64,000 nt of DNA, taken from contig CM055107.1 of the NCBI GenBank assembly GCA_029204225.1, positions 1,040,128-1,104,127 of the forward strand, written 5' to 3'. Shown here piece by piece: positions 21,780 to 31,329 of the stretch; positions within the stretch are counted from its first letter, which is position 1, and the number at the start of each line of letters is the position of its first letter. A program made the position numbers and the translations under genes. The notes beneath the pieces are model-generated. The model saw nothing but the letters and a program-made list of their open reading frames with translations. It was not told the DNA's origin and ran no database searches. The stretch comes from Diphasiastrum complanatum (Eukaryota > Streptophyta > Lycopodiopsida > Lycopodiales > Lycopodiaceae).

Positions 21780-22760
21780 GTTATGTTAACTGAATTTGAA
21801 GATATCTTTCCTGAAGATCTGATAGTAGGGTTACCCCCCAGTAGATCAGTAGACCATGCAATTGATAGAATTCTTGGTAGATCTCCTATCTCTAAACCTC
21901 CAACTTGGGTTACCGATTAGAGGAGGAAGAGATTACCAGACAACTAATAGAATATCTTAAGAAAAGGCAAATTCAGCTTAGTAGTTCACCATGGGTAGCT
22001 CTTGTTGTACTGGTGAAGAAGAAAGAAGGGTCTATGTGTCTGTGCATAGACTATAGAGTATTAAATAGGGTCACAATTAAGAACAAAAACCCAATGCCTC
22101 AGGTAGACGAGTTGTTCGATCAACTTGATAGGGCAAGGTATTTCAGTAAGATACATCTTAGATCGGGATATCATCAAGTCCATATAAAAGTGAGCGATGT
22201 TCTGAAAACAACTTTTAGGACTTGTTATGGCCACTATGGTCTCACTAACTCCTTAGTTGGCCGAAACCTACTAGTGTGACCTTCAGGTCTTCTTGGGTTT
22301 GTCAAGATGTAAATTTGGATTCTCGAGCAGCAGGAGAGTTTTGATGATTTCAAATCAGCTTTAGCTATAGCGCTTGTATTGAAAGTCATAGACCCTAATC
22401 GGCCATTTGTGGTCGAAACAAATGCTAGCAACTTTGTGATAGGGGTAGTGCTAAGTCAGGATGGACGCCCAGTTGCGATCAAAAGTAAAAAAGCTCAAGA
22501 TCAAACCAGATACAGTGCATATGAAAAAGAACTCTTTTCTATTATTCATGCCCTTAAGACTTGGCGGCATTATTTACATGGTGCTACCTTTGAGATTCTG
22601 ACTGCTGACCATGAGAGCCTCAGGTATCTCTGCAATCAGCCCAAGCTTTAAGGTCAGAAAGCTCGATGGGCTGAGTTGCTGCAAGAGTTTGATTTGTCTA
22701 TCATATATAGATGAGGCAAGTTTAACATAGTACTGATGCCCTTAGTAGTATACCTATGAT
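21780..22760 (+). pseudogene. Gypsy B reverse transcriptase-RNase H fragment
   Basis: RT fingers: [39 protein letters not shown], then [13 protein letters not shown]. The catalytic YxDD box is missing because sequence jumps from about 22260 to RNase H at 22379 (FVVETNASNFVIGVVLSQDG, YEKELFSIIHALKTWRHYL, ILTADHESLRYLC). After 22651 a stop and indels continue into ARWAELLQEFDLSI. Confidence 0.85.
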
Positions 22761-23084
22761 AAGTAAATAGAGTTTTACTTAGATTCGTAATGAGCTTTGG
22801 GAATCTTTGAAAGGGAAATGCTAGTTGGATCCACATTTTTCTATAATTTGGAATGCAGTTCAGAGCATAAACTTACAAACTTCTGATCCAATTTCTAGAG
22901 CTGGGAATAGTTCATCCAAGTATACGACAACTTTTGTTGAGGATGATAAGTCCGAGCATACGTCAGATGATGTTGAGAAATTCTGAGACTCTAACACCCA
23001 AGTATACCACAGAGGTTTGAGGGTGGTCATAGTTCACAAGGGTTCAAATGGAAACAACATTCCATTAAAGATCAGTATCTACTC

Positions 23085-23215
23085 TACATGACAATGGGTT
23101 ACTACAACCCTTAGAAATACTAGTTGGTAAGTGGGAGAGTATTTCCATGGATCTTATAGTAGGCCTGCCAAGGACCCAGAAAGTTCACGATGCTATATGG
23201 GTCACAGTTGACCGT
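23085..23215 (+). pseudogene. Gypsy B integrase trace
   Basis: A short stretch reads LVGKWESISMDLIVGLP followed by AIWVTVD, the start of a gypsy integrase core (usual W-E-S-I-S-M-D-F). The rest of integrase is gone. Confidence 0.6.
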
Positions 23216-23260
23216 TCGCAAGCTATTTCCAACTTTTGTCTTAGTTGACCGAGATGGTTC

Positions 23261-23560
23261 TTAAAGGGGAGGGAGTGTTATGAGCCTGTAACTGCAGCCG
23301 AGCCCTTGAGGACACTTAGGTATCAAAAACTACAGTTAGAGCAGGACAATGTAAGTAGCATGCAAAGTGCATCAAGGCCTAACATTAGCATGAGGCCCAT
23401 ATGGCCTGAGTTAGATGCGTACGTTCATGCACACTAGCAGTTAGGTGTCCCGTGACACTGGCAGTTAGTCGAGTGTGTCACCGTGCATACTATCAGCCTT
23501 ACACGTGGCTAGGAGGGGCGTTCTCTATAAGGGAGGATGTGACGGTTGGGTGGATTAGAC
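23261..23560 (+). repeat. Gypsy B polypurine tract and 3' LTR start
   Basis: TTAAAGGGGAGGGAG at 23261-23275, then TGTTATGAGCCTGTAACTGC from 23276, the usual TGTTATGAGCC start of chromodomain-gypsy LTRs. A TATA-like TCTATAAGGGAGG lies near 23525. The far end of the LTR is not defined. Confidence 0.7.
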
Positions 23561-23599
23561 TATGCTAGCTCTAATTGTGATTTCAGGCGTCTAACAACT

Positions 23600-24680
23600 A
23601 TGCATGATCTCCTCGTACTGCCTACCATTTGATACAGGTTGTTGTGCTGCATCTTTGTGGACATGCTTTGACTTGGTGGCGTACACGTCAATCTCAACTT
23701 ATTGTTACTGTTGATTGGGCTGAGTTCAAGGGTGCAACATTTTGTTATGGTCGAGAATGTGGCTCTAGTCTCAACTTGAGTTGTATCGGCGACTCCAACA
23801 AATAGCTTCGCCTTTAGATTGCTAGGTATTTGTATGTCTTTTTTGATTTCTTGATTGTTCAGGTCATTGGTCGGTATATAGCTAGTTTATGTGGTGTTTA
23901 CAATCTTTTCTACCGACTTCTCTAGATCATGCCATGTCTCACGCTTGTACATTGCAACATAAATATCATGATCAACAATTGTCTTTTTAGTCTTGTCGTT
24001 TGTCTCATCCTTCTGTTCCATGTTCTGTTATCTCTCTTCTGTCGTTTCCTCTTGTTTCTCGGTCTTCTTTTGTTTCTCCTCTCTGTCCTCCTCCTTTTGT
24101 TACTTGTAATTCTAGTTTTAAATGGTATTCTTCGCTAAAAACGGCTAAAATCTAGTCTAAGAACCTTCGTTTTAATTATTGTAGCCCTAGTCACTATAGT
24201 CGTGATTCCACACCCTTGACCATCTGTGACGTTATATGTCCAGAGGTATTTGATCCTAATGGTTCCTCGCTTTCCCTTGTCGCGGAGATTCAAGAACCTG
24301 CTCTTCCCGATTCTGCTGAATGTTTGGCTCGATTGGCCTATGCCACTTGGTCCCAGCATGTTCGTTTGTGTGTTCATATTATTGGGCATGAGTTTGTTGC
24401 AGTAGTCTGTTAGTACTCATTCCTTTATTAATCATACAATTGTTTGTATGCTTTTGGGTCTTGCCACTCACTTGCGTAAGCCTGTACCTGATTTTGCTAC
24501 TATTGCCCATCCACTTCATGCTTTATTACGTAAGGGTGCTAAATTTGACTAGTCTCCACCTTGTCAACATGCTTTTACCACTCTTTAGACAATTCTTGCT
24601 ACTGCTCCTCTTGCTCTACCCAAATTTAGTAAGAGCTTTATGGTTCCTTTGCCAAGATTCTAGTGTTATCACTTAGGAGT
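23600..24680 (+). pseudogene. Gypsy D gag-protease-RT remnants
   Basis: Capsid, protease lead-in and RT/RNase H connection are present in the right order but joined by large deletions and many stops. The protease lead-in RLAYATWSQ is the counterpart of QLAYATWTG in element E, so D and E are the same family. Confidence 0.65.
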
Positions 24681-24791
24681 CTTGTCATTTATGCTCTTAC
24701 AAAATTCAGTATTACACTCATGAGAACGAGTTATTAGCTATTATTCATATGCTTTTCGATTATACACTGATCATTAGTCTTTATGCTATCT

Positions 24792-25135
24792 TGAGTCAGT
24801 TATAGACTCGGCTCATTACATTCACCACGTCCATTTACATTTACTTTACTTTATGCATAAGCAGGCCTTGGGCCTTTTTTATTCATTATTGACACTTGGG
24901 GCCTTCTTGGAGGGTGCACTATTATCCCTCCCAGTTGGGCCCTTACCACTGGAAGCTTCCTTTTAGGGCTTCCGCTAGGTTATAAGTAGGGAATTTGTGT
25001 CATTTGTTATTGAGCTGATGATATTGATCTCTCTCTTTAGTCTTCTTAATCTCTCTTTTCCTGCTTTCTAGGGTGAAGTATTGCTTATGTGATGCTTTCA
25101 TAGCTTAGCTCTAGATCAGTTGTGGTTGCATTCGT
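24792..25135 (+). repeat. Gypsy D LTR
   Basis: Ends ..GTTGCATTCGTAA. It matches, in inverted orientation, the LTR at 30206-30610 and the U5 piece at 27443-27563 (shared: CTCGGCTCATTAC, GGAAGCTTCC, GATATTGATCTCTCTC, GTGATGCTTTCATAGCTTAG). Left edge approximate. Confidence 0.75.
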
Positions 25136-25139
25136 AACT

Positions 25140-25152
25140 TGGTATCAGAGCA
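25140..25152 (+). other. Primer-binding site after gypsy D LTR
   Basis: TGGTATCAGAGCA directly downstream of the LTR, followed by leader CAGATTTAGTAGAGGTTGTC as in element E. Confidence 0.85.
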
Positions 25153-25519
25153 CTTTCCTTCGCACCACTTTTTTCAGATTTAGTAGAGGTTGTCCAGCGC
25201 CCTCTTTCCTCGATTTTCTCATCAGATTTCTATTATTTTTCCAGATGAGTCATCCCACAAAAATAAAGCTACATATGATGTTGTACAATCACCTCATGTA
25301 AGAGCATGGGAATCTTGGGAGTTATGGTCATAGTCCACATCTCCAAGGAACCTCTCTTTCATGTCCTATCTGGTCATGCCCAAGTCATGTTATGCACGCA
25401 TCGACTTTTATTTTTCATGCAATACCTGACGTGGTGTCTGTGAATCCATTTTTTTATGTTCCTAAATTCAAAAAGCTGAAATTTTCGTCTGCATGATCGT
25501 ATTTGTCTTTGTTTGGTAG

Positions 25520-25625
25520 TGCGAAACCTGGATTCTTCGTAGATGGTAATCGAGCACCTTTGTTTGAAGTGGATATACATAGTGGAATGCTCCATAACAC
25601 AGACAATGGCACACCTCTTTCTCAG
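25520..25625 (+). CDS. 5'-nucleotidase exon 7
   Basis: 106 nt between tttggtag and TCTCAG|gtatat. Encodes AKPGFFVDGNRAPLFEVDIH, holding the conserved Lys of HAD motif III, and SGMLHNTDNGTPLSQ. Joins exon 6 through a split Ser codon after a 7.9-kb intron. Confidence 0.94.
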
Positions 25626-25729
25626 GTATATTGTAAGTCTACATTCCTCTATATGCTAGTTGTGTGACTCGTTTTGATACCAAATTAAGAAGAAGCTCCA
25701 ACAAGAAGCCTCTTCTTCTGTTCTTACAG

Positions 25730-25798
25730 GTTGGAAGTCCTGGATCAAATAATATCTCAAAAGCAGCACCACATCAACAAGCTTGTAGAGTTTTTCAA
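25730..25798 (+). CDS. 5'-nucleotidase exon 8
   Basis: 69 nt (23 codons, phase 0 both ends) between ttcttacag and TTTCAA|gtatga. Encodes VGSPGSNNISKAAPHQQA and then CRVFQ, leading into the conserved Q-G-G of exon 9. Confidence 0.9.
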
Positions 25799-25955
25799 GT
25801 ATGATTTGACAAGCTGGGGCTGCTTGTGACTATCTTGAGCTTATTGACACGTCAATTTTTTTTTAGAATAAGTGAAGTTAATTATCAATGTACCATAGTG
25901 GATATACATAATATGCTGTTTTGAGAGATGAATGCATAGTTGTTTCTTTATTCAG

Positions 25956-26009
25956 GGAGGAAGTGTAGCTCATTTACACAAGCTGTTGGAAATTGAAGCA
26001 GGGGCGCAG
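25956..26009 (+). CDS. 5'-nucleotidase exon 9
   Basis: 54 nt between ttattcag and GCGCAG|gtatgt; GGSVAHLHKLLEIEAGAQ, phase 0 both ends. Typical of the region just before HAD motif IV in this family. Confidence 0.94.
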
Positions 26010-26204
26010 GTATGTGTGCATGGCAAGCAGCATTGTACGTCATTCTATGTCAACAAGTGTGTTCATGGCAGTCTTGCATTTTTATTTTTATCCCTGAATA
26101 TAGTTGCAGGCAACTGATTTTCTAACAGAAGTAACTCTGCATGTGAGTTTATTTAAGGAGGTTCCAAGATTGACAAAATATTACAAATAGAATCTTTTGG
26201 CCAG

Positions 26205-26262
26205 GTGCTATATGTTGGAGATCACATTTATGGTGATATCTTACGCAGCAAGAAGCAACTTG
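26205..26262 (+). CDS. 5'-nucleotidase exon 10
   Basis: 58 nt between ggccag and CTTG|gtttgt. VLYVGDHIYGDILRSKKQL contains HAD motif IV (D..xxxxD) that binds the catalytic magnesium. Ends in phase 1; the Gly codon is completed 17.1 kb downstream. Confidence 0.95.
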
Positions 26263-27442
26263 GTTTGTCATCCTTTTATAAAATCTTAGAGTTTGGCATA
26301 AAAATATTTACTTTTGAGATGAGTATTCCATACCCTGAATATAAAATGAAAATGGAGTTTTCATCATTATTCTGATTTTGATATCTATTGATAAGATTGG
26401 GAAGGAATACATTAATGATTGATTGAATGCAAACACTCTCTCTGTTTCTTCTTCGCACATTATGGTTGAGCTAGTATATGCATTGCTTAAACCAACGACA
26501 TGTAATCACTTTGAATTGTCAATGAGCTAATCTACTACTTTTATGAGGATGAGACCATCATCCATTCCACTACTTGGGAATTTAAAATACTAATATGTGC
26601 ATGTGGGCACATGTATTATACACACGACAAAAGTATGATAGTTGGACAGGTTGTACCTTTGAGCGCCAATAACTGCAGTTTCATCAAAATTCAGCACATT
26701 TGAGTGTCATATAATCTGTTATGTACATGTCTCTAGTAATGGGAAAGAGAATAAGACTGAGAACTGGAATTTATATGGATTTTTAGATGCTTTCATATGT
26801 CTAGAAAAACATTGTGGAAGAAATAGTGAGTAGGTAGGTATAACTTATTGCTTAACAAATCTGAAAAGCAACGTTAAATACAATAGAAGTATGCAATACC
26901 AAGCCGTTGCAGGTGTAATCAAGAATAGCTGAGCCATGCTCTTGCTATCATTTCCTGTCCTTTATAGTCGAATGTTGGATAAGGAAATGATCCAAACGAT
27001 TGAGCTGCCAACTGTAGCTTGACTTGCAAATATCAAAGACTGAGCTATGTAAAGCTACAGTAACCTGAAGGCTCTAGAAAACTGCTTGATTGAAAGAATT
27101 GTCTGGCAAAAGTAGCTTGAAGTTCTAACTTAAGTGTAATCAGACTTCCCACATGAAAGAATGTGATCAATGTCAAAGTGGCCTCCCGTCACAGGGGCCG
27201 TCTAACAAACTTTGGTAAATTCATTGCTGCCTTGATTATTATATCCCAGAGCTGTAAGGAAATGTAGATGAGGAATGGCTCTCATTTCTGTTTTATGCTG
27301 ACATACGCTTTCTTGTACCTAGTTAATAAGCCTAACATGATAGGAATGTTGGCTAGATTGTTGTCATACTACGAGAATTTTACTTCCAAATTCATGCTAG
27401 AACTTGATCTTGCCCGCCTTTCTAGGATCACACAAGGTATCA
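26263..27442 (+). other. Intron 10, first part; no feature seen
   Basis: AT-rich intron of about 1.2 kb without recognisable gene, LTR or repeat. Confidence 0.5.
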
Positions 27443-27563
27443 ATTACGAATGCAACCACAACTAATCTAGAGCTAAGCTATGAAAGCATCACATAAGCAA
27501 GACTTAATCCTAGAAAGCAGGAAAGAGAGATTAAGGAGACTAAAGAGAGAGATCAATATCATC
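27443..27563 (-). repeat. Gypsy E 3' LTR remnant (R/U5 end)
   Basis: About 120 bp; complement of the last part of the LTRs at 24792-25135 and 30206-30610 (TTACGAATGCAACCACAAC.., ..GAGATCAATATCATC). Confidence 0.8.
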
Positions 27564-29161
27564 ACCATGTACAAATGTCAATGTCTGCTATGTCCAGTCC
27601 ATTGTAACGGCCCCAAGAGATGCAAACCAATCAGCACCAAGGATAAGATCATAACGCTCCATAGGAATAATGTGAAGGTCTGCCTGTCCAGAAAAATCTT
27701 CAATGCGGTATGGTAAACCTTGAAACATTCGAGAACTAGGAAAAGATTGTGAACTGGCAACCTCAACTGTGAGAGGCTGTGGAGCAGGAACAGGTGAAGC
27801 ACGGATCCGACTGGTGATATAACTGCTGATAAAAGAATGAGTGTTGCCGATATCAACTAAAGCAGTATACTCACGACCAGTAATGCGTACACGTAGCCGA
27901 ATGGAGCGAGGACTAGGACGCCCTGTCCAAGTAGCATAGGCAAGCTGAGCATGGCAAGTAGCAAGAAGTAAATCAGTGGAAGGCTCAGGAGATAGGTCAG
28001 GTTCATCAAAAATATGAATGTAGATATCGGAATCATCTGGAGTAGTGCCCTCATGGTAAAAAACAGCTATAGTAGTAGGGAGGGGCTGACAGAAATCACG
28101 GGCAAGATGGTTAGGACTCTTACAACGAAAGCAAAGACGCTTCTGCTGAAGGTCATCGAACTCTGTAGACGTGTAACGACAAAAGCAGGACGTGGGATCA
28201 GAGGACGAGGAGACGAAGGGACAATGAAAGGATTCGGAACAGAAGTGGAAGGTGTAGAGGTAGACGTACTGGGAAAAAATGAAGCAGAAGGACGGGGTCG
28301 GGAGAAGCGGGAAGGAAAGATGTCAGAGTACTTATGCTGTAAAGTATTGGCAAGAGACATCGCCTCAACAAGTGTGGGAGGACGGAAGGAAGAAACATCA
28401 TAACGTAAGGCACCACAAAGCCCAACAATGTAACGAGAAATAAGCTCAGTGGGCTGTAGATCTGTGAAAAGATAAAAAAACTCCATAAATTGATCTGTAT
28501 AGGAAGCAAGATCATTGGTCTGAGTGAGACTATAGAATGTATCACGCTGGCGGTTGAGCTACTGAGGATCAATCATAGCATGACGGAGGTCACAGCGAAA
28601 GGTAGGCCAAATATGGAGCCCTTCCCGATCAGGATTAGCTCGATAGACCCGCCACCACATGGCAGCGCGTCCATCTATGTGTAAAGCAGCCAATTGGATC
28701 TTCTGAGGATCAGTCTTAGGGTAAATCTGAAAATATGTGTCAAGCTTGGCAAACCAATTCTCTAATAAGTTCCCGTCAGAGGAATTGGAATAGGTAGCAA
28801 GCTGTACCCTATCACGAAAATCTTTAGCAAAGTGTGGCTTAGGAACTGTGGGACGTGGAAAGAAACCAAGAGGTGGGTTAGGTGGAAGGAACTATCCACC
28901 ACCAGGCGGACTAGCAGAAGAAGATGGAAATCCAAATGGATAAACAAGAGCTTTACCAGGACCATGGGGCTGTAAAGGATCAATCTGTGACTGCATAGTG
29001 GCAAAGCCGGTCATAACCGTATCTAGGCGAAGGGCGAGGCCAAAAATGGTATCATCCATGCGACGGAACTGATTGAATAGGTTCTCCTGAACAGTCTCAC
29101 TTGGGGTAGTGAATGTGCCATAATGAGGAAAATACGAAATGCTAGACAAGATGCTAATCAA
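27564..29161 (-). pseudogene. Gypsy E gag-protease
   Basis: Minus strand, three frames. Gag: LFNQFRRMDDTIFGLALRL near 29080, capsid LENWFAKLDTYFQIYPKT and ALHIDGRAAMWWRVYR near 28620-28780, zinc knuckle CFRCKSPNHLARDFC near 28120. Protease: YTALVDIGNTHSFISSYI (DIG instead of DSG) near 27850, then YDLILGADWFASLGAVTMDW. The capsid is cut by a stop near 28560. Coding ends right at the LTR remnant with no pol. Confidence 0.85.
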
Positions 29162-29739
29162 GTGGACGAACTAAAGGAGAGGACATAAGTCGTGACAACA
29201 TGTACGCCAATGAAAAGACGTGACAAAGCCTACTAAAGAAAAAAAAGGAGGGAAATGACAAATAGTGTAAGTAGTACCTCGCAACTACAATCGAAAGTGT
29301 GTTGAAAACGGTAGTAAATTGGAGAGATATCGGGTAGCCACCAAATAGAGATAAGAGGGGCCTGCAAAAGCAACCAAATAATGAGAGAAAGAAGTAGCAA
29401 GTAGTGGAGTATATGGCTGGAAAATGGACAGTCAAGTAAAGAAGGTGAGTGCCAAAAAGAGAGGGTTAGGCAGCCAACAAGCAAAGCTGGAAAATCAGTA
29501 GAAAGAAGGTGGAGACAATGCAAAGAGGGTGGGCTGGGAAAGAGTACAAATAGGTTGAGTTGTGGACAGCAAACGGAAAGTAAAGTAGGGTGCTGGAAGT
29601 AGGTGATGGTCGGTTGGAAAATGGGCAGTAGGTGGGCAGCAATAGGGCACCAGTCCTCCTCCAAACGATAGTCTGATCTGCAAAACAAGTGGAGAGAGAG
29701 AGCTGAAGATCCAAGCTGAAAATGCTGAAGATCCAAGCT

Positions 29740-30180
29740 GAAGATGGGCGCTGGGCAGCAGCTAGTAAGATTCACAAATGTCTTGCAAAATGATGGAAAA
29801 ACTGCTAAAAATGGTGATGAAGTAGGGTGCTGGACAGCCTCCAAACAATCAGTAAAATGGACAGCAAATCGGTGGAGAAATCCGTCGAAGATGGAAAGGT
29901 AGTAGGGCACTGGTGGGCAGCAGCTACCAAAATCCGCACATAACCTGAAAAAAAAATGGAAAAAACCGCTGAAAATGGTGATGAAGTAGGGTGCTGGACA
30001 GCCTCCAATCAATTCACGAAATGGGCAGCAAATCGGTGGAGAAAATCGACGAAAATGATAAGGTAGTAGGGCGCTGGCCAGCCTCTTCCAAATCTGGAAA
30101 AACGATGGAAATCTGATGAAAAAATTGAGACAGTGATGGGTTAGTAGGGCGCTGGACAGCCTTTACTAAATCTGAAAAAG
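29740..30180 (-). repeat. ~80-bp tandem repeat array in the leader of gypsy E
   Basis: The core GTAGGGYGCTGGACAGC recurs at about 29746 (partial), 29826, 29906, 29990, 30070 and 30148 on the + strand, spaced 78-84 bp, with diverged flanks (e.g. AAATCGGTGGAGAAA twice). It lies between PBS and gag. Related weaker motifs continue to about 29590. Confidence 0.8.
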
Positions 30181-30190
30181 TGGTGCAAAG

Positions 30191-30203
30191 TGCTCTGATA
30201 CCA
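30191..30203 (-). other. Primer-binding site of gypsy E
   Basis: Complement reads TGGTATCAGAGCA, adjacent to the LTR end. Confidence 0.88.
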
Positions 30204-30205
30204 AG

Positions 30206-30610
30206 TTACGAATGAAGCCACAATTGATCTAGAGCTAAGCTATGAAAGCATCACATAAGCAAGACTTAACCCTAGAAAGCAGGAATGAGAGAGATCAATA
30301 TCATTAGCTGAGTAACAAATGACACAGATTTCCTACTTATAGCCTAGAGTAATCCCTAAAAGGAAGCTTCTAGTGGTTAGGGCCCAACTAGGAGAGATAA
30401 TAGTGCGCCCTCCAAGAAGGCCCCCACTCTCCAGTAATATGTCCAAATGTCCAAATAATGAATAATAAGGCCCAAGGCCAACCATATAGTCTAAGTGTCA
30501 ATAATGAATAAAAAAGGGCTTAAGGCTTGCTTATGCATAAAGTAAAGTAAATGTAAATGGACGTGGCGAATGTAATGAGCCGAGTCCATAACTTATCGAA
30601 AGAAGTAATG
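30206..30610 (-). repeat. Gypsy E 5' LTR
   Basis: About 400 bp, inverted relative to the LTR at 24792-25135. Contains GTGACACTTATAGCC-like promoter sequence (CTTATAGCC complement near 30340). The outer edge is approximate. Confidence 0.7.
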
Positions 30611-31329
30611 AAGATCTAGGTGTCAACACATTGAAATGGTGAAAGTAGTGTAGTACCACATGCCTTCATAATTCAAGGGGCACCTTTCCACAGATTAGGC
30701 ACCTCCCACCAAGACCAAGAATGGAATCCTCTCTGTTTTAGAGGGTAGACTTGGAACTTGGAAGTAATATGCATCAAGACGTGAGGATTGTGTGTCTAGA
30801 AGTTAGTCACTGGTTTTGGTTGTATCTTTGGATAAATGACCAATAATTTGTTTGATGAAGGCAAGTATGATAAGCCATCGTAAATGGCATGGCTTATGTA
30901 CACCTCTATAGTTGGAGTAGGTTCTCTTGGTATGCTGTCATTGGTCTTGAATGCATGTATTAGCCCATACTCCTCATTGTCAAGCTCATATAAATTAGTG
31001 GATTATCTCGTCATCATGAAAAACATTTGATGGCCAATTTTGTGTGCATTGATGTCTCCAAGTAGGACTTAAACCTTTCGGTGAATACGTGATGCATGTA
31101 GCTGGATCCACAAAGGATAAGCCAAAGACTACTTCAAAAGCAAGGAGCCAACTCTTCGTGCTCTCATATGTCTCCTTTAAGAAGACAATATTGCCATTTG
31201 AAGAAAATCACAATTTTCACTTATTTCTAATAAGGAGTGTGCCATCAAATTCCCAAAGTACAGCCTACAGGCAAGAGGGACAAGCATCTTGGGCTCTTCC
31301 ACCTGCCCAAGCATTCAATCCTTGCTATG
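30611..31329 (+). other. Intron 10 stretch; no feature seen
   Basis: About 700 bp of mixed sequence before LINE-a. No motif recognised. Confidence 0.45.

Larger units (their letters stand above)
21213..23560 (+). mobile_element. Gypsy element B (plus strand), 5'-truncated and decayed
   Basis: Protease, RT, RNase H and an integrase trace are followed by a polypurine tract and the start of a 3' LTR. No gag, PBS or 5' LTR was found upstream. Right end approximate. Confidence 0.75.
23570..25255 (+). mobile_element. Gypsy element D (plus strand): internally deleted body, LTR, then PBS and leader
   Basis: Capsid trace (LCGHALTWWRTRQSQL, ~23640-23700), protease lead-in (RLAYATWSQHVRLCVHIIGHE, ~24330-24400) and an RT-RNase H connection (VPDFATIAHPLHALLRKG, ~24485-24540) come before an LTR (about 24792-25135). 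After the LTR comes a PBS and ~100 bp of leader that match the start of element E on the other strand. An LTR followed by fresh PBS/leader suggests two elements once sharing this LTR. All reading frames are broken. Confidence 0.65.
27443..30610 (-). mobile_element. Gypsy element E (minus strand), gag-protease only
   Basis: Minus strand: LTR (30610-30206), PBS (30203-30191), long leader with ~80-bp tandem repeats, gag and protease (29161 to 27564), then a jump straight into the R/U5 end of an LTR (27563-27443). RT, RNase H, integrase, polypurine tract and U3 of the 3' LTR are missing, apparently by one deletion. Same family as element D. Confidence 0.8.

Noticed and set aside
23929-24138. 69-codon Leu-rich plus-strand ORF
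   Set aside because: T-rich low-complexity sequence inside decayed gypsy D; no domain.
29233-30012. 259-codon minus-strand ORF
   Set aside because: It runs through the ~80-bp repeats of the gypsy E leader; the repeating Cys/Pro/Phe pattern comes from the DNA repeats and no known domain is present.
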